Shown here piece by piece: positions 1 to 7,771 of a DNA stretch of 64,000 nt. The translations under genes were made by a program, and so were the position numbers. Within the stretch, counting starts at the first letter, position 1, and every line of letters starts with the position of its first letter. The stretch comes from Dyella nitratireducens (lineage in GTDB: Bacteria; Pseudomonadota; Gammaproteobacteria; Xanthomonadales; Rhodanobacteraceae): NCBI RefSeq assembly GCF_014642835.1, contig NZ_BMJA01000002.1, positions 347,713 through 411,712 on the forward strand, in the 5' to 3' direction. Under the pieces are notes generated by a model. The model was not told the DNA's origin. It ran no database searches and worked only from the letters and a program-made list of their open reading frames with translations.

Positions 1-609
1 GCCGAGGCGTTCGCGAAGGAACAGGGCATCACCCTGGTCGATCCTTCCTACTTCCGCACCGATGAGCGCTGGCAGCAGTGGCAAAAAGCGTTGAAAGAGG
101 ACAACGAAAAAAAGCCTCATGCTAATCAGGACACAACCAAGCACTTCGGCACCGTCGGCGCGGTAGCACTCGATAGTGCCGGACATCTCGCCGCCGGCAC
201 GTCCACCGGCGGGATGACCGACAAACGTTGGGGCCGTGTTGGCGATTCGCCGATCATCGGCGCTGGCACTTACGCGAATGCAAAGTGTGCCGTCTCAGGC
301 ACAGGCTGGGGCGAGTTCTATATCCGCACCGTTGCTGCGCACGAAATCTGCATGAAGGTATCGATGTTGGACGAACCGGTGCCGCGCGCCACCGCCGAAG
401 TGATCAACCAGGAAATCCCGTCGATGGGTGGCAATGGCGGCGCCATTGCGCTGGATGCGGACGGCAATATCGCGATGCCGTTCAATACCGACGGCATGTT
501 TCGCGGCTGGATCGGTGCGGATGGCGTGCCGCACGTGGCGATCTACGATGATGAGCCGGATCCGTCGAACCATCTTGGCGTACCGGCTGCGCCATCTTCG
601 ACGCAGTGA
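1..609 (+). CDS. Isoaspartyl peptidase / plant-type L-asparaginase, 5' end cut off by the window
   Basis: The frame is open from base 1 to the TGA at 607-609, giving 202 codons of a gene that begins before the window. It matches the Ntn-hydrolase family that hydrolyses isoaspartyl dipeptides and asparagine. Such precursors cleave themselves before a threonine, which becomes the nucleophile of the beta subunit. Here the sequence HFGTVGAVALD places that threonine at 151-153, so the last ~20 alpha-subunit residues and the whole beta subunit are visible. The GTSTGG and GRVGDSPIIGAGTYA segments fit the substrate pocket. The beta subunit ends shortly after a glycine-rich GGNGGAIALD segment, as usual. 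A Met at 91 is internal and not the start. Confidence 0.9.
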   Translation, partial: AEAFAKEQGITLVDPSYFRTDERWQQWQKALKEDNEKKPHANQDTTKHFGTVGAVALDSAGHLAAGTSTGGMTDKRWGRVGDSPIIGAGTYANAKCAVSGTGWGEFYIRTVAAHEICMKVSMLDEPVPRATAEVINQEIPSMGGNGGAIALDADGNIAMPFNTDGMFRGWIGADGVPHVAIYDDEPDPSNHLGVPAAPSSTQ

Positions 610-651
610 TCGTGACGTGATCCGTGTGTAAGGTGGCAACGATGAATTTGT

Positions 652-1239
652 TCAACTGCTCTGGTTCGGCCGCTCACGTACCGGATGCTTGCTCAGCTTG
701 CGCTGCAGTGTGCGGCGATGCATGCCTAAGCGTCGTGCCGTTTCGGAAATATTGCCGTCGCATTCGGTGAGCACGCGCTGGATGTGTTCCCATTCCAGGC
801 GGCGTAAGGCCAGAGGCGCTTCAGGGGCGTCGATGACCTCGTCCTCGCTGGGTTGCACCGTTTCGCCTTCGAGCAAGGCGCGAACCACGGCGTCGGCGTC
901 AACCGGCTTGGCAAGGTAATCATGCGCACCGCGCTTGATGGCTTCGACGGCCGTGGCGATGGAGGCGTAGCCGGTCAGCAGCAGGATGCGTACGTCGGGT
1001 ACCAGCTCGCGTAATTCGGGGATCAGGCGCAGGCCGTTTTCTTCCCCCAGCTTCAGGTCCAGCACGCAATGGCGAGGCTGATGCCGTTGCGAAAGCGCAC
1101 GCGCTTCGTCGGCGGTACCGGCGGTGATCACTTCGAAACCGCGCGACGTCAACGCTCGGGTCAGAACACGTACGAAGGTGGCATCGTCGTCCACGATCAG
1201 CAAGGGACGCGTACCGCCGGTAGGGATGGGGTGGTTCAT
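652..1239 (-). CDS. regA: RegA/PrrA/ActR-type response regulator
   Basis: This is a 195-residue two-domain regulator. The N-terminal receiver has an acid pocket at D17-D19, phospho-acceptor D61 (in HCVLDLKLG), T89 (LLLTGY) and K111 (YLAKP). A C-terminal Fis-type helix-turn-helix (about 146-186, with GNISETARRLGMHRRTLQRKL) binds DNA. That architecture and the distinctive linker are those of RegA/PrrA/ActR/RoxR, global redox regulators of respiration. It lies just downstream of its sensor on the same strand, so the two are presumably co-transcribed. A TTG at 1266 would add nine residues; the ATG at 1239 is preferred because the extra residues fall outside the conserved domain. Confidence 0.9.
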   Translation of the reverse strand: MNHPIPTGGTRPLLIVDDDATFVRVLTRALTSRGFEVITAGTADEARALSQRHQPRHCVLDLKLGEENGLRLIPELRELVPDVRILLLTGYASIATAVEAIKRGAHDYLAKPVDADAVVRALLEGETVQPSEDEVIDAPEAPLALRRLEWEHIQRVLTECDGNISETARRLGMHRRTLQRKLSKHPVRERPNQSS

Positions 1240-1342
1240 CTGCTGCTTCTGCTCGACTTCACCCAACTATTTTGCCGGATAAGCAGCCCCGTGTGTGCGT
1301 TTGTATCTCTCGTGAGCCAGGCAAGCCCGCTGCAGGCGCGTT

Positions 1343-2623
1343 CTATGCGCCCTCGGCAATGGTGGACAAGGGCAGCCGCAGGCACATTTCCGCACCGTTT
1401 TCAGTGTTCTTGGCGATCAACTCGCCAGAAAGCCTTTCGGCGGTGGCTTCGGCCAGTGCCAAGCCAATACCGAGGCCGCTTTGCTTGCCGCTCTCGCCAA
1501 GGGCTGCGCGAGTGCCCGCGGGGGCAAAGCCCGGGCCACGGTCGCTGACGATCCAGTCAAGCCAAGGTCCGTCGCGGCGCACTTCCAGCGTGACGCTGTT
1601 TGAATCGCGTAAGGCTGAGGCATCCACTGCATTGTTCAATAGATTGAGCAAGGAGTGGCGCAGGCCGGGTGGTGTGCGCAGCACAAGCTGGTTGAGTTGC
1701 GGCATGACACGCAGCTCCAACTCTGCTTCCGGACGCAGGAGCTGGAAGCGCTTTAGACATCCGTGGATAAACGTCGACAGGGTGACACGTTCGAATTCCT
1801 GCGACAGTTGCGCCTTGCCGAAGGCGACCATCTCGCGAAGGATCGTGCGGCAGCGCTCCACTTGGCCTTCCAGCAAGGACAGGTCTTCGTCCAGCGTTGC
1901 ATCGGCGGCATGCTCGCGCCGCAGCTCCGGTAACAGCGTGCGCATCGTCGAAAGCGGTGTGTTGAGTTCATGCGCGGCGCCGGCAGCCTGCGTGGCAATG
2001 GCCATGATGCCTTCGTCGCGCAACGCGCGTTCACGGACGCGCTGAACCTCCTGTTGTTGCCTGCGGACGGCGGTCGCAAGGCGATTGATGAAAAAGCCAA
2101 GCAGCACGGTCGTAATGCCGAAGTTCACGCCCATGCCCGCGACGTGCAGCGAGAAACCGTGATCGTTGGCCGTCAGTTCGTTCATCGGCAAGGGCACGAA
2201 CCAAAGCAACAGCACGAAGTACGCCGCGCCAGCGATGGCGGCGACGGCAAGAATGGCGCGCACCGATAGCGCTGCTGCACTCAGCGCGATGGGCACGAGC
2301 AGCAAGGTGACGAACGGATTTCTGGCGCCGCCGGTGAAGTAGAGCAGGTAGCTCAGCACCAGTGTGTCCGCGACGATGTGGCACACCGTTTCCCACTCGC
2401 GCACCGGCCATGGTTGGCTGATGCGCCACGCTGCAAACACGGCGAACACGGCGAGCATGTCAATGCCGAGCAGCAGCGAGAGTGTGGGGATGTCAATGCG
2501 CATCCACCACGAGCACACCATCACGGCCATGCTCTGGCCGCCGATAGCGCACAGGCGTAGCCAGGCGAGAGTGCGGGTGAGGGCGAGCGGCCCGAAGGGT
2601 TGTTGAAGGGAATGTTGCGGCAT
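1343..2623 (-). CDS. regB: RegB/PrrB/RoxS-type redox sensor histidine kinase
   Basis: The 426-residue membrane kinase has about six N-terminal hydrophobic segments (residues ~20-180), then a cytoplasmic kinase core. The phospho-accepting H218 sits in AAHELNTPLSTM, the N box is LLNLLNNAVDAS near 331, and GLGIGLALAEA is near the end. Two features identify the RegB family. The heptad GGARNPF at 98-104 matches the GGxxNPF ubiquinone-binding motif. C258 in QVERCRTIL corresponds to the redox-active cysteine described in Rhodobacter RegB. The protein therefore probably reads the quinone pool or oxygen state and phosphorylates the regulator encoded 100 bases downstream. Confidence 0.92.
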   Translation of the reverse strand: MPQHSLQQPFGPLALTRTLAWLRLCAIGGQSMAVMVCSWWMRIDIPTLSLLLGIDMLAVFAVFAAWRISQPWPVREWETVCHIVADTLVLSYLLYFTGGARNPFVTLLLVPIALSAAALSVRAILAVAAIAGAAYFVLLLWFVPLPMNELTANDHGFSLHVAGMGVNFGITTVLLGFFINRLATAVRRQQQEVQRVRERALRDEGIMAIATQAAGAAHELNTPLSTMRTLLPELRREHAADATLDEDLSLLEGQVERCRTILREMVAFGKAQLSQEFERVTLSTFIHGCLKRFQLLRPEAELELRVMPQLNQLVLRTPPGLRHSLLNLLNNAVDASALRDSNSVTLEVRRDGPWLDWIVSDRGPGFAPAGTRAALGESGKQSGLGIGLALAEATAERLSGELIAKNTENGAEMCLRLPLSTIAEGA

Positions 2624-2638
2624 GGCCGCAGCCTACCA

Positions 2639-2665
2639 GCCCCCTCTCCCGATAGGGGAGGGGAA
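2639..2665. repeat. CTCTCCC/GGGGAGG-type intergenic hairpin
   Basis: A pyrimidine-rich arm (CCCCTCTCCC), a GATA loop and a purine-rich arm (GGGGAGGGG) form an imperfect hairpin between two minus-strand genes. Similar hairpins recur at 18042, 24124, 51378 and 55418, so this looks like a dispersed intergenic element. It may also act as a weak terminator for the transporter gene. Confidence 0.45.
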
Positions 2666-2688
2666 AGGGCTCAGCGCATCCCTCGACA

Positions 2689-4239
2689 TCAAGGCGTTTC
2701 GAATTCTTCGCCGTGTGCAGCGGTCAACGGCTGATAGCCGGCGGCTGCATCGGAGTGGGTGGCCGAGAGCTTGTTCATCAGCGGCAAGATCAGAACGGCG
2801 ACGATGGTGCAGCCGATGCCCACGAAGCCAAGAATATTGAACAGGTGCGTGTAGATGCTCAGCGACTGCAGCGGATCGGTGATGTTGTCCGGGATGTGCG
2901 CGATGTTGGCCACCACGCTGCCGAGGTATTGCGAGATGCCTACCGCCACGTAGTACGCGCCCATCATGAAGCCGCCCATGCGCTCAGGCACATAGCGGGC
3001 GATCATCGCCAGGCCCAGGCCGCTCACCAGCAACTCGCCGAGCGAGTAAAGGCCATAGCCCCAGATCATCACCCACGAGGACACTTGCCCGTTCACCGCC
3101 CAGGTCGCGCCGAACCCGTACATGAAGAAGCCGAGCGCCACCGCCGCGAAACCCCAGGCGAACTTCGTTGCTACTGACGGATCCTTGCCGAGCTTGCCGA
3201 GCGAGTTGTAGATGAAGACCAGCACCGGGCTCAGCAGCACGATCCAGATGGCATTCAAGTTCTGGTACTGCTCGGGAATCCAGTTGAACAGGTGGAAGCC
3301 GAAGATATCGAACGACAGATCGACGTTGCGCTGCGCGAACAGATTCAGCGACGTGGCCATCTGCGCGTAGAAGATGAAGAAGAAAATCGTCTGCACCGTC
3401 AGCACCAGCGCTGCCGTCAGGCCGGCGCGCTCGCTGGGCTGGGAACTACGGATCAGGTGCACGAAGATGCCGAGGATCACGATGCCCGCACCATACACGC
3501 ACAACCTGGCGATGGTTTCGCTTTGCAAAATGAAGGCGGCGATGAACACGGTTGCCAGTGCGCCCAGTAGCACTGCGGCAAGGCGCTTGACGTCAACAGG
3601 GCGCTGGTCGCTTGGTGAGCCGATATGCGACAAGGTGCGGCTCATCATCGAATAATTGATCAGGCCGAGGACTAGGCCGATGGAGCAGACACCGAAGGCC
3701 GTGTGCCAGCCAAGATCGTCACCGTAGAGCGCGCCGATATAGTTGCGAATCCACGGTGTTGCCGTCATCGAGATCATCGAGCCGATGTTCACCGCCATGT
3801 AGTAGATGGTGAACGCACTATCGATGCGTGTTTCATCGCCTTCATAGATCTTGCGCACCAGGTTGCCGGCGTTGGGTTTGAAGAAGCCATTGCCGACGAC
3901 GATCACGCCAAGGGAGATATAAGTGACGTATGCATTGTCCGTTGGTATCCAAAGCATGCCGTAGCCGAGCGCGAGAATGGTCGCGCCCATCAGCATGGTG
4001 CGCCGCGTGCCCAGCAGCTTGTCGCCGACCCAGCCGCCGATCGCCGGAGTGGCATAGATCAGCGCCGCCGCCGCGCCCCAGACCAAGTTCGCCTTGGTAT
4101 CGACGAAGCCCAGCTTCTTCATCATGAAGGTGACCATCAGCACCTGCATGCCGTAGAAGCCGAAGCGCTCCCACATCTCGATAAGGAAGACCGTGGTGAA
4201 CGATCGGGTTTGCGAAACAGGTCGGGTCAGTGTGGTCAT
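2689..4239 (-). CDS. POT-family proton-coupled peptide transporter
   Basis: This 516-residue MFS protein belongs to the proton-dependent oligopeptide transporter (POT/PTR2) family, which imports di- and tripeptides across the inner membrane. The family signature ExxERFxYYG appears as EMWERFGFYG at residues 21-30. The second PTR2 signature is seen as FFKPNAGNLV, and a GWVGDKLLGTRR loop follows the second or third helix. Around 14 hydrophobic segments are visible, the usual POT count including the two extra central helices. It is transcribed alone, toward the regBA pair. The ATG at 4239 begins a normal cytoplasmic N terminus. Substrate range cannot be read from sequence. Confidence 0.93.
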   Translation of the reverse strand: MTTLTRPVSQTRSFTTVFLIEMWERFGFYGMQVLMVTFMMKKLGFVDTKANLVWGAAAALIYATPAIGGWVGDKLLGTRRTMLMGATILALGYGMLWIPTDNAYVTYISLGVIVVGNGFFKPNAGNLVRKIYEGDETRIDSAFTIYYMAVNIGSMISMTATPWIRNYIGALYGDDLGWHTAFGVCSIGLVLGLINYSMMSRTLSHIGSPSDQRPVDVKRLAAVLLGALATVFIAAFILQSETIARLCVYGAGIVILGIFVHLIRSSQPSERAGLTAALVLTVQTIFFFIFYAQMATSLNLFAQRNVDLSFDIFGFHLFNWIPEQYQNLNAIWIVLLSPVLVFIYNSLGKLGKDPSVATKFAWGFAAVALGFFMYGFGATWAVNGQVSSWVMIWGYGLYSLGELLVSGLGLAMIARYVPERMGGFMMGAYYVAVGISQYLGSVVANIAHIPDNITDPLQSLSIYTHLFNILGFVGIGCTIVAVLILPLMNKLSATHSDAAAGYQPLTAAHGEEFETP

Positions 4240-4493
4240 GCGATGGTTCCGGATTACGTGTACTACAAGGCCAAAATCGACCTGTTTTTAGCGCCTTGGG
4301 TGAGGCACATCCGGCGAAGGGTAACTTAAATGTCATTAGCTAAAAGTTGCATTGCGGCAAAGCAAAATCCTGCGGCAGGCCGGCGTGCCGGCCGGCTTGT
4401 GGCATGATGCCCAGCCTGTTGCCGCCTTTCCGGGAGCGTTGCCCGCCATGCCGAAAACCGCCGTAATTCCTTCATGGGCAAGCATTTTTAGCC

Positions 4494-4868
4494 ATGCCGG
4501 GTAGCGGGTTTCGTGGCGACCCGCGTCAGTTGTGGCGCGCTTTTCGTTGGTCGATGAACGGCCTGCGCGCGGGCTGGCGGCACGAGGCATCCTTTCGGCT
4601 GGAAGCGATGCTTACTGTCATCCTTGTCCCCATTGGCTTGTGGGTCGGGAATGGGGCGCTAGAGAAAATCGCCTTGGTTTTCCCGGTGTTCCTGGTGTTG
4701 TCGGTGGAACTGCTCAATTCGGCGATCGAAGCGGTGGTGGACAAGGTCAGTCCCGAGTTTCATGAGCTGGCCGGTCGAGCCAAGGATATGGGTTCAGCGG
4801 CCGTGTTTGTGCTGCTGGTGCTGGTGGTGTTGTGCTGGGGGCTGATTCTGGGGCCGCGCTGGTTTTGA
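4494..4868 (+). CDS. dgkA: Diacylglycerol kinase DgkA
   Basis: The 124-residue protein is the small integral-membrane diacylglycerol kinase, which recycles diacylglycerol released during membrane-derived oligosaccharide and lipid A modification. It is close to the E. coli length (122). The family signature is intact: E72-LLNSAIEA-80 followed by D83 and the downstream AGRAKDMGSAAV block (93-104), which supply catalytic and metal-binding residues. Three transmembrane helices are visible at about 38-53, 60-77 and 101-120. It is divergent from the peptide transporter, with about 250 bases between them, and stands alone. The ATG at 4494 is the first in frame after a short non-coding stretch; its ribosome site is weak. 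Confidence 0.95.
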   Translation: MPGSGFRGDPRQLWRAFRWSMNGLRAGWRHEASFRLEAMLTVILVPIGLWVGNGALEKIALVFPVFLVLSVELLNSAIEAVVDKVSPEFHELAGRAKDMGSAAVFVLLVLVVLCWGLILGPRWF

Positions 4869-4992
4869 CGTGAAGGCTTTGGTCATCATTCCCGCGCAAG
4901 CAAGCGTCCAGATATAGGTATAGGTAAAACGAGCGATTGCATCCCTATAAACCTGATGCTGCAATGACTGCTTACAGGAAAGGAGCATTCCG

Positions 4993-5613
4993 ATGAAAAG
5001 CCTACGCATTCTTGTGCTGTTGCTATTGGCCATCATGTTGACCGGCTGCGGCTACAACTCGATCCAGAAGCAGGACGAGGTAGTCAAGGCGCAATGGTCC
5101 GAAGTGCTCAATCAATATCAGCGCCGCGCGGATCTGGTGCCGAATCTGGTCAATACCGTGAAGGGTTACGCCGCGCACGAAGACAAGATCTTCACCGAGG
5201 TGGCCGACGCGCGCTCCCGCGTGGGCAGCATCCAGATAACGCCGGAGCTGGCGAATGATCCTCAAGCGCTGGCGAAGTTTCAGGCCGCGCAAGGGCAGCT
5301 CACCGGTGCCTTGTCGCGGTTGATGGCGGTCAGCGAGAACTATCCGAACCTGAAGGCGGATGGCGTATTCCAGAACCTGCAGGCGCAACTGGAGGGCACT
5401 GAAAACCGCATCGCCGTGGCGCGCAATCGCTACATTCAGGCGGTGCAGCAGTACAACTCGCTGATCCGTACATTCCCCAACAATCTCACCGCCAAGATGT
5501 TCGGCTATCAGGTAAAGCCAAATTTCTCGGTGGAGAACGAGAAGGCGATTTCCACGGCGCCGACGGTGGATTTCGGTACCAGCACACCAGCGCCTGCTAC
5601 GTCGGCGCATTGA
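4993..5613 (+). CDS. lemA: LemA family lipoprotein
   Basis: A 206-residue LemA protein with a lipoprotein signal peptide: hydrophobic residues 5-16 and lipobox LTGC with C19 as the lipidated cysteine. The rest is mostly helical coiled structure, and the conserved core YNSIQKQDEVVKAQWSEV and RRADLVPNLVNTVKGYA is typical. An AGGAAAGGAG ribosome site lies just upstream of the ATG. The stop is one base before the next start, so it is co-transcribed with two TPM-domain genes. The lemA-TPM pairing is common in proteobacteria; the molecular function of LemA is not established, although envelope roles are suspected. Confidence 0.92.
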   Translation: MKSLRILVLLLLAIMLTGCGYNSIQKQDEVVKAQWSEVLNQYQRRADLVPNLVNTVKGYAAHEDKIFTEVADARSRVGSIQITPELANDPQALAKFQAAQGQLTGALSRLMAVSENYPNLKADGVFQNLQAQLEGTENRIAVARNRYIQAVQQYNSLIRTFPNNLTAKMFGYQVKPNFSVENEKAISTAPTVDFGTSTPAPATSAH

Positions 5614-5614
5614 C

Positions 5615-6508
5615 ATGATGCGGCGCTGGGTGCGCCTCTGGATGGTCCTGGCGATAGCCTTGCTGTCGCCCTGGTCCGTTTTGCATGCGGATGACCAACC
5701 TGCAGTACCCAAGCTCACGCGTCATATCACCGATCTCACCGGCACACTGTCGCCCCAGCAAATCGACCAGCTCGATGCGCAACTGGTCAATCTGGAAAAG
5801 CAGAAGGGTGCGCAGCTCGTCGTGCTGATGGTCGGCAGCACGCAGCCCGATGACATCGAGGATTACTCCCTGCGTGTGTCGGAGGCCAACAAGGTTGGCC
5901 GTAAAGGCACTGACGATGGCGTGCTGCTGTTTATCGCCAAGAACGACCGACGAGTGCGCATCGAGGTGGGATACGGGTTGGAAGGCGCGATTCCCGATGC
6001 CGCGGCGGCACGCATCATCCGCGAATACATTGCGCCGAAATTCCGCAGCAATGATTACTTCGGCGGTATCAGTGATGCCGTGGGTGCGTTGACGCAGCTC
6101 ATCAATGGCGAACCATTGCCACCGCCGGTGCGTGGCAATGAAGAACACCATGGTTCGAATCTGCAGGGGATGTTCTTCATCGCGGTGTTTCTGCTGATCG
6201 TGCTGCGCGGCATGTTTGGGCGTGCGCCGGCACTGGTTCGCGCCCCCTTGGGCGGCTTCATCATCGGCGCCTTGCTGTGGATGCTCGCGTCCATCGGTAT
6301 CGGCATTTTTGGCGGAATTCTCGGTGGTTTGTTCATGCTGTTGCCTGCTGGCTCGGGCCGATCCATCGGCGGCGGCGGCTGGGGTGGCTTCGGCGGCTGG
6401 GGCGGGGGCGGTGGTTTCGGAGGCGGCGGCTTCGGCGGCGGTGGAGGTGGAGGCTTCAGCGGAGGCGGCGGCAGTTTCGGTGGCGGTGGCGCTTCGGGGA
6501 GCTGGTGA
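5615..6508 (+). CDS. TPM-domain membrane protein with glycine-rich tail (YgcG-like)
   Basis: The 297-residue protein has a signal peptide (cleavage probably after A25 of SVLHADD), then a TPM_phosphatase/TPM domain at about 35-165 with the conserved ITDLTGTLS start and RIEVGYGLEGAIPD core. Two hydrophobic segments lie near 188-240, followed by a long glycine-rich tail that ends in phenylalanine/serine-interrupted glycine runs. This is the classic YgcG layout. The TPM domain would be outside the cytoplasmic membrane and the tail is low complexity. It starts 1 base after lemA and ends 1 base before the next gene, so the three form one translation unit. The exact role is unknown. Confidence 0.9.
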   Translation: MMRRWVRLWMVLAIALLSPWSVLHADDQPAVPKLTRHITDLTGTLSPQQIDQLDAQLVNLEKQKGAQLVVLMVGSTQPDDIEDYSLRVSEANKVGRKGTDDGVLLFIAKNDRRVRIEVGYGLEGAIPDAAAARIIREYIAPKFRSNDYFGGISDAVGALTQLINGEPLPPPVRGNEEHHGSNLQGMFFIAVFLLIVLRGMFGRAPALVRAPLGGFIIGALLWMLASIGIGIFGGILGGLFMLLPAGSGRSIGGGGWGGFGGWGGGGGFGGGGFGGGGGGGFSGGGGSFGGGGASGSW

Positions 6509-6509
6509 C

Positions 6510-7016
6510 ATGCCAACACGCGCTCAACGCATCACGGCGAATTTGTTCGAAGGCTTGTTTCAGTTGCATCGACGCTTCCCGCCTGAGTTGCTGGATGACA
6601 TGACCGCCGCGATCGCCGATGGCGAACACACCCATCTAGGCGAAGTGCGCTTTGCTATCGAGTCGCGTCTTTCCATTCCCGTCGTATGGGCTGGCCTGGA
6701 TGCCAGCACTCGCGCACGGCAGGTTTTCGGTCAGCTTGATGTGTGGGACACCGAACACAACTGCGGCGTGCTGATTTACGTGCTGATGTCGGAGCATCGC
6801 ATCGAGATTGTTGCGGACCGCGGCATTGCAAAGCACGTGAAGCCGGAAGAATGGCGCGCGATTTGCGAGGGTATGCGCGAAAACTTCGCTGCCGGCCAAT
6901 GGCGCGCAGGTGCGTTGCACGGGATTACCCAGGTGCATGCGTTGCTGGCGAAGCATTTTCCGAGTCATGGCAAGCCACGGCCGGATGAGTTGCCGGATCG
7001 GCCTGTGCTGCTTTGA
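6510..7016 (+). CDS. Second TPM-domain protein, cytoplasmic type
   Basis: A 168-residue TPM-domain protein lacking the signal peptide and glycine tail of its neighbour. The domain spans roughly residues 30-150, with HLGEVRFAIESRLS, WDTEHNCGVLIYVLMSEHRIEIVADRGI and a conserved tryptophan near EEWRAICEGMRENF. An upstream ATG-equivalent at 6216 would run over the previous gene and is rejected. The ATG at 6510 follows the neighbour's TGA by one base. It completes the lemA-TPM-TPM operon seen in many proteobacteria. Function unknown. The gene ends just before a palindromic repeat. Confidence 0.88.
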   Translation: MPTRAQRITANLFEGLFQLHRRFPPELLDDMTAAIADGEHTHLGEVRFAIESRLSIPVVWAGLDASTRARQVFGQLDVWDTEHNCGVLIYVLMSEHRIEIVADRGIAKHVKPEEWRAICEGMRENFAAGQWRAGALHGITQVHALLAKHFPSHGKPRPDELPDRPVLL

Positions 7017-7017
7017 T

Positions 7018-7091
7018 GTAGGTTTGGGTGCAAACCCCAACATCTCTATATGTACATGCATGGCAACGTTGGGGTTTGCACCCCAACCTAC
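7018..7091. repeat. GTAGGTTGGGG palindromic repeat, copy a
   Basis: Left arm GTAGGTTTGGGTGCAAACC and right arm GGTTTGCACCCCAACCTAC are inverted copies separated by a short variable spacer. It is the first of seven copies in the window. This copy has one change (TTTGGG) in the left arm. It lies after the TPM operon and could fold on either strand. Confidence 0.9.
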
Positions 7092-7105
7092 CAAAAGCCG
7101 AGTGC

Positions 7106-7659
7106 TCAAGCTGAAGTAGAACATGGCGATGCGGCAGGGTTTTTCTCGACATCACCTCGGATTCGCCCTGTTCGGGAAATGATCACTTTCAACAAGTGCT
7201 GAGGATCGCCCTTCACGCAGAAGGAAAGCGACGGCCAAGTGTTTTTCGCGCTGCCATCAGGGCCGAACCATACGTACTTCTGTTTGATATTGCTGATGAT
7301 GATAAGCGTATCGCGATATTTTCGGCCGGTATAACGTGGCAAACCGAGTAACTGACCATCGTCGTTGAGGTCAGCTTTTCCTATCAGCCAACCTTGGCCC
7401 CACGAATCATCACCACTGCAATGTAGGCCATCGCGGCTTGGGCAAAAAATGTGATGCGCACCTGTTCGTTCACCGCGAGATTGCGTGCGTGCTGTAAGGC
7501 CGCGATGTAATCGGTTTGGGCGGCGCGCAGTTCGTGTCCCATCATCATCCGATGAAAGGCTGGTATGGCGATCGCCGTCAGCACGGCCAGAACCGCCAGG
7601 GTGATGATCTGCTCCGCCAGCCCAAAGCCCTTCACATTGCTGTTTATCATCCAACCCAT
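7106..7659 (-). pseudogene. Type IV pilin-like minor pseudopilin (GspH/FimT type), interrupted by a frameshift at a T6 run
   Basis: The first frame (7659 to about 7450) encodes a prepilin leader: NSNVKG then F-GLAE, with glycine at -1, F+1 and E+5, followed by a hydrophobic helix TLAVLAVLTAIAIPAF. This is a type IV pilin or GspH/FimT start. The natural continuation, CPSRDGLHCSGDDSWGQGWLI, is typical of FimT/GspH but lies in another frame (stop at 7106-7108). The switch falls at a run of six T on the coding strand (AAAAAA at 7444-7449 on the plus strand). Reading ACA TTT TTT and slipping back one base gives TGC CCA AGC, exactly the needed frame. It is either a broken gene, a sequencing error or a slippage site. 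Confidence 0.7.
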
Positions 7660-7771
7660 GCTAGGCCCTATTTCCGCGACGCCAACCAGCCTAGGGGGGC
7701 GATACGGTCAGACCCTGCTGACAACCTGTGTCAGCACCTGCATTTAAAATGACCCGGAGCGCCCGCAAGTG

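Noticed and set aside
7660-7771. SOS/LexA box before uvrB
   Set aside because: No CTG-N10-CAG or TTAGTAN6TACTAA-like dyad is recognisable in the short gap.
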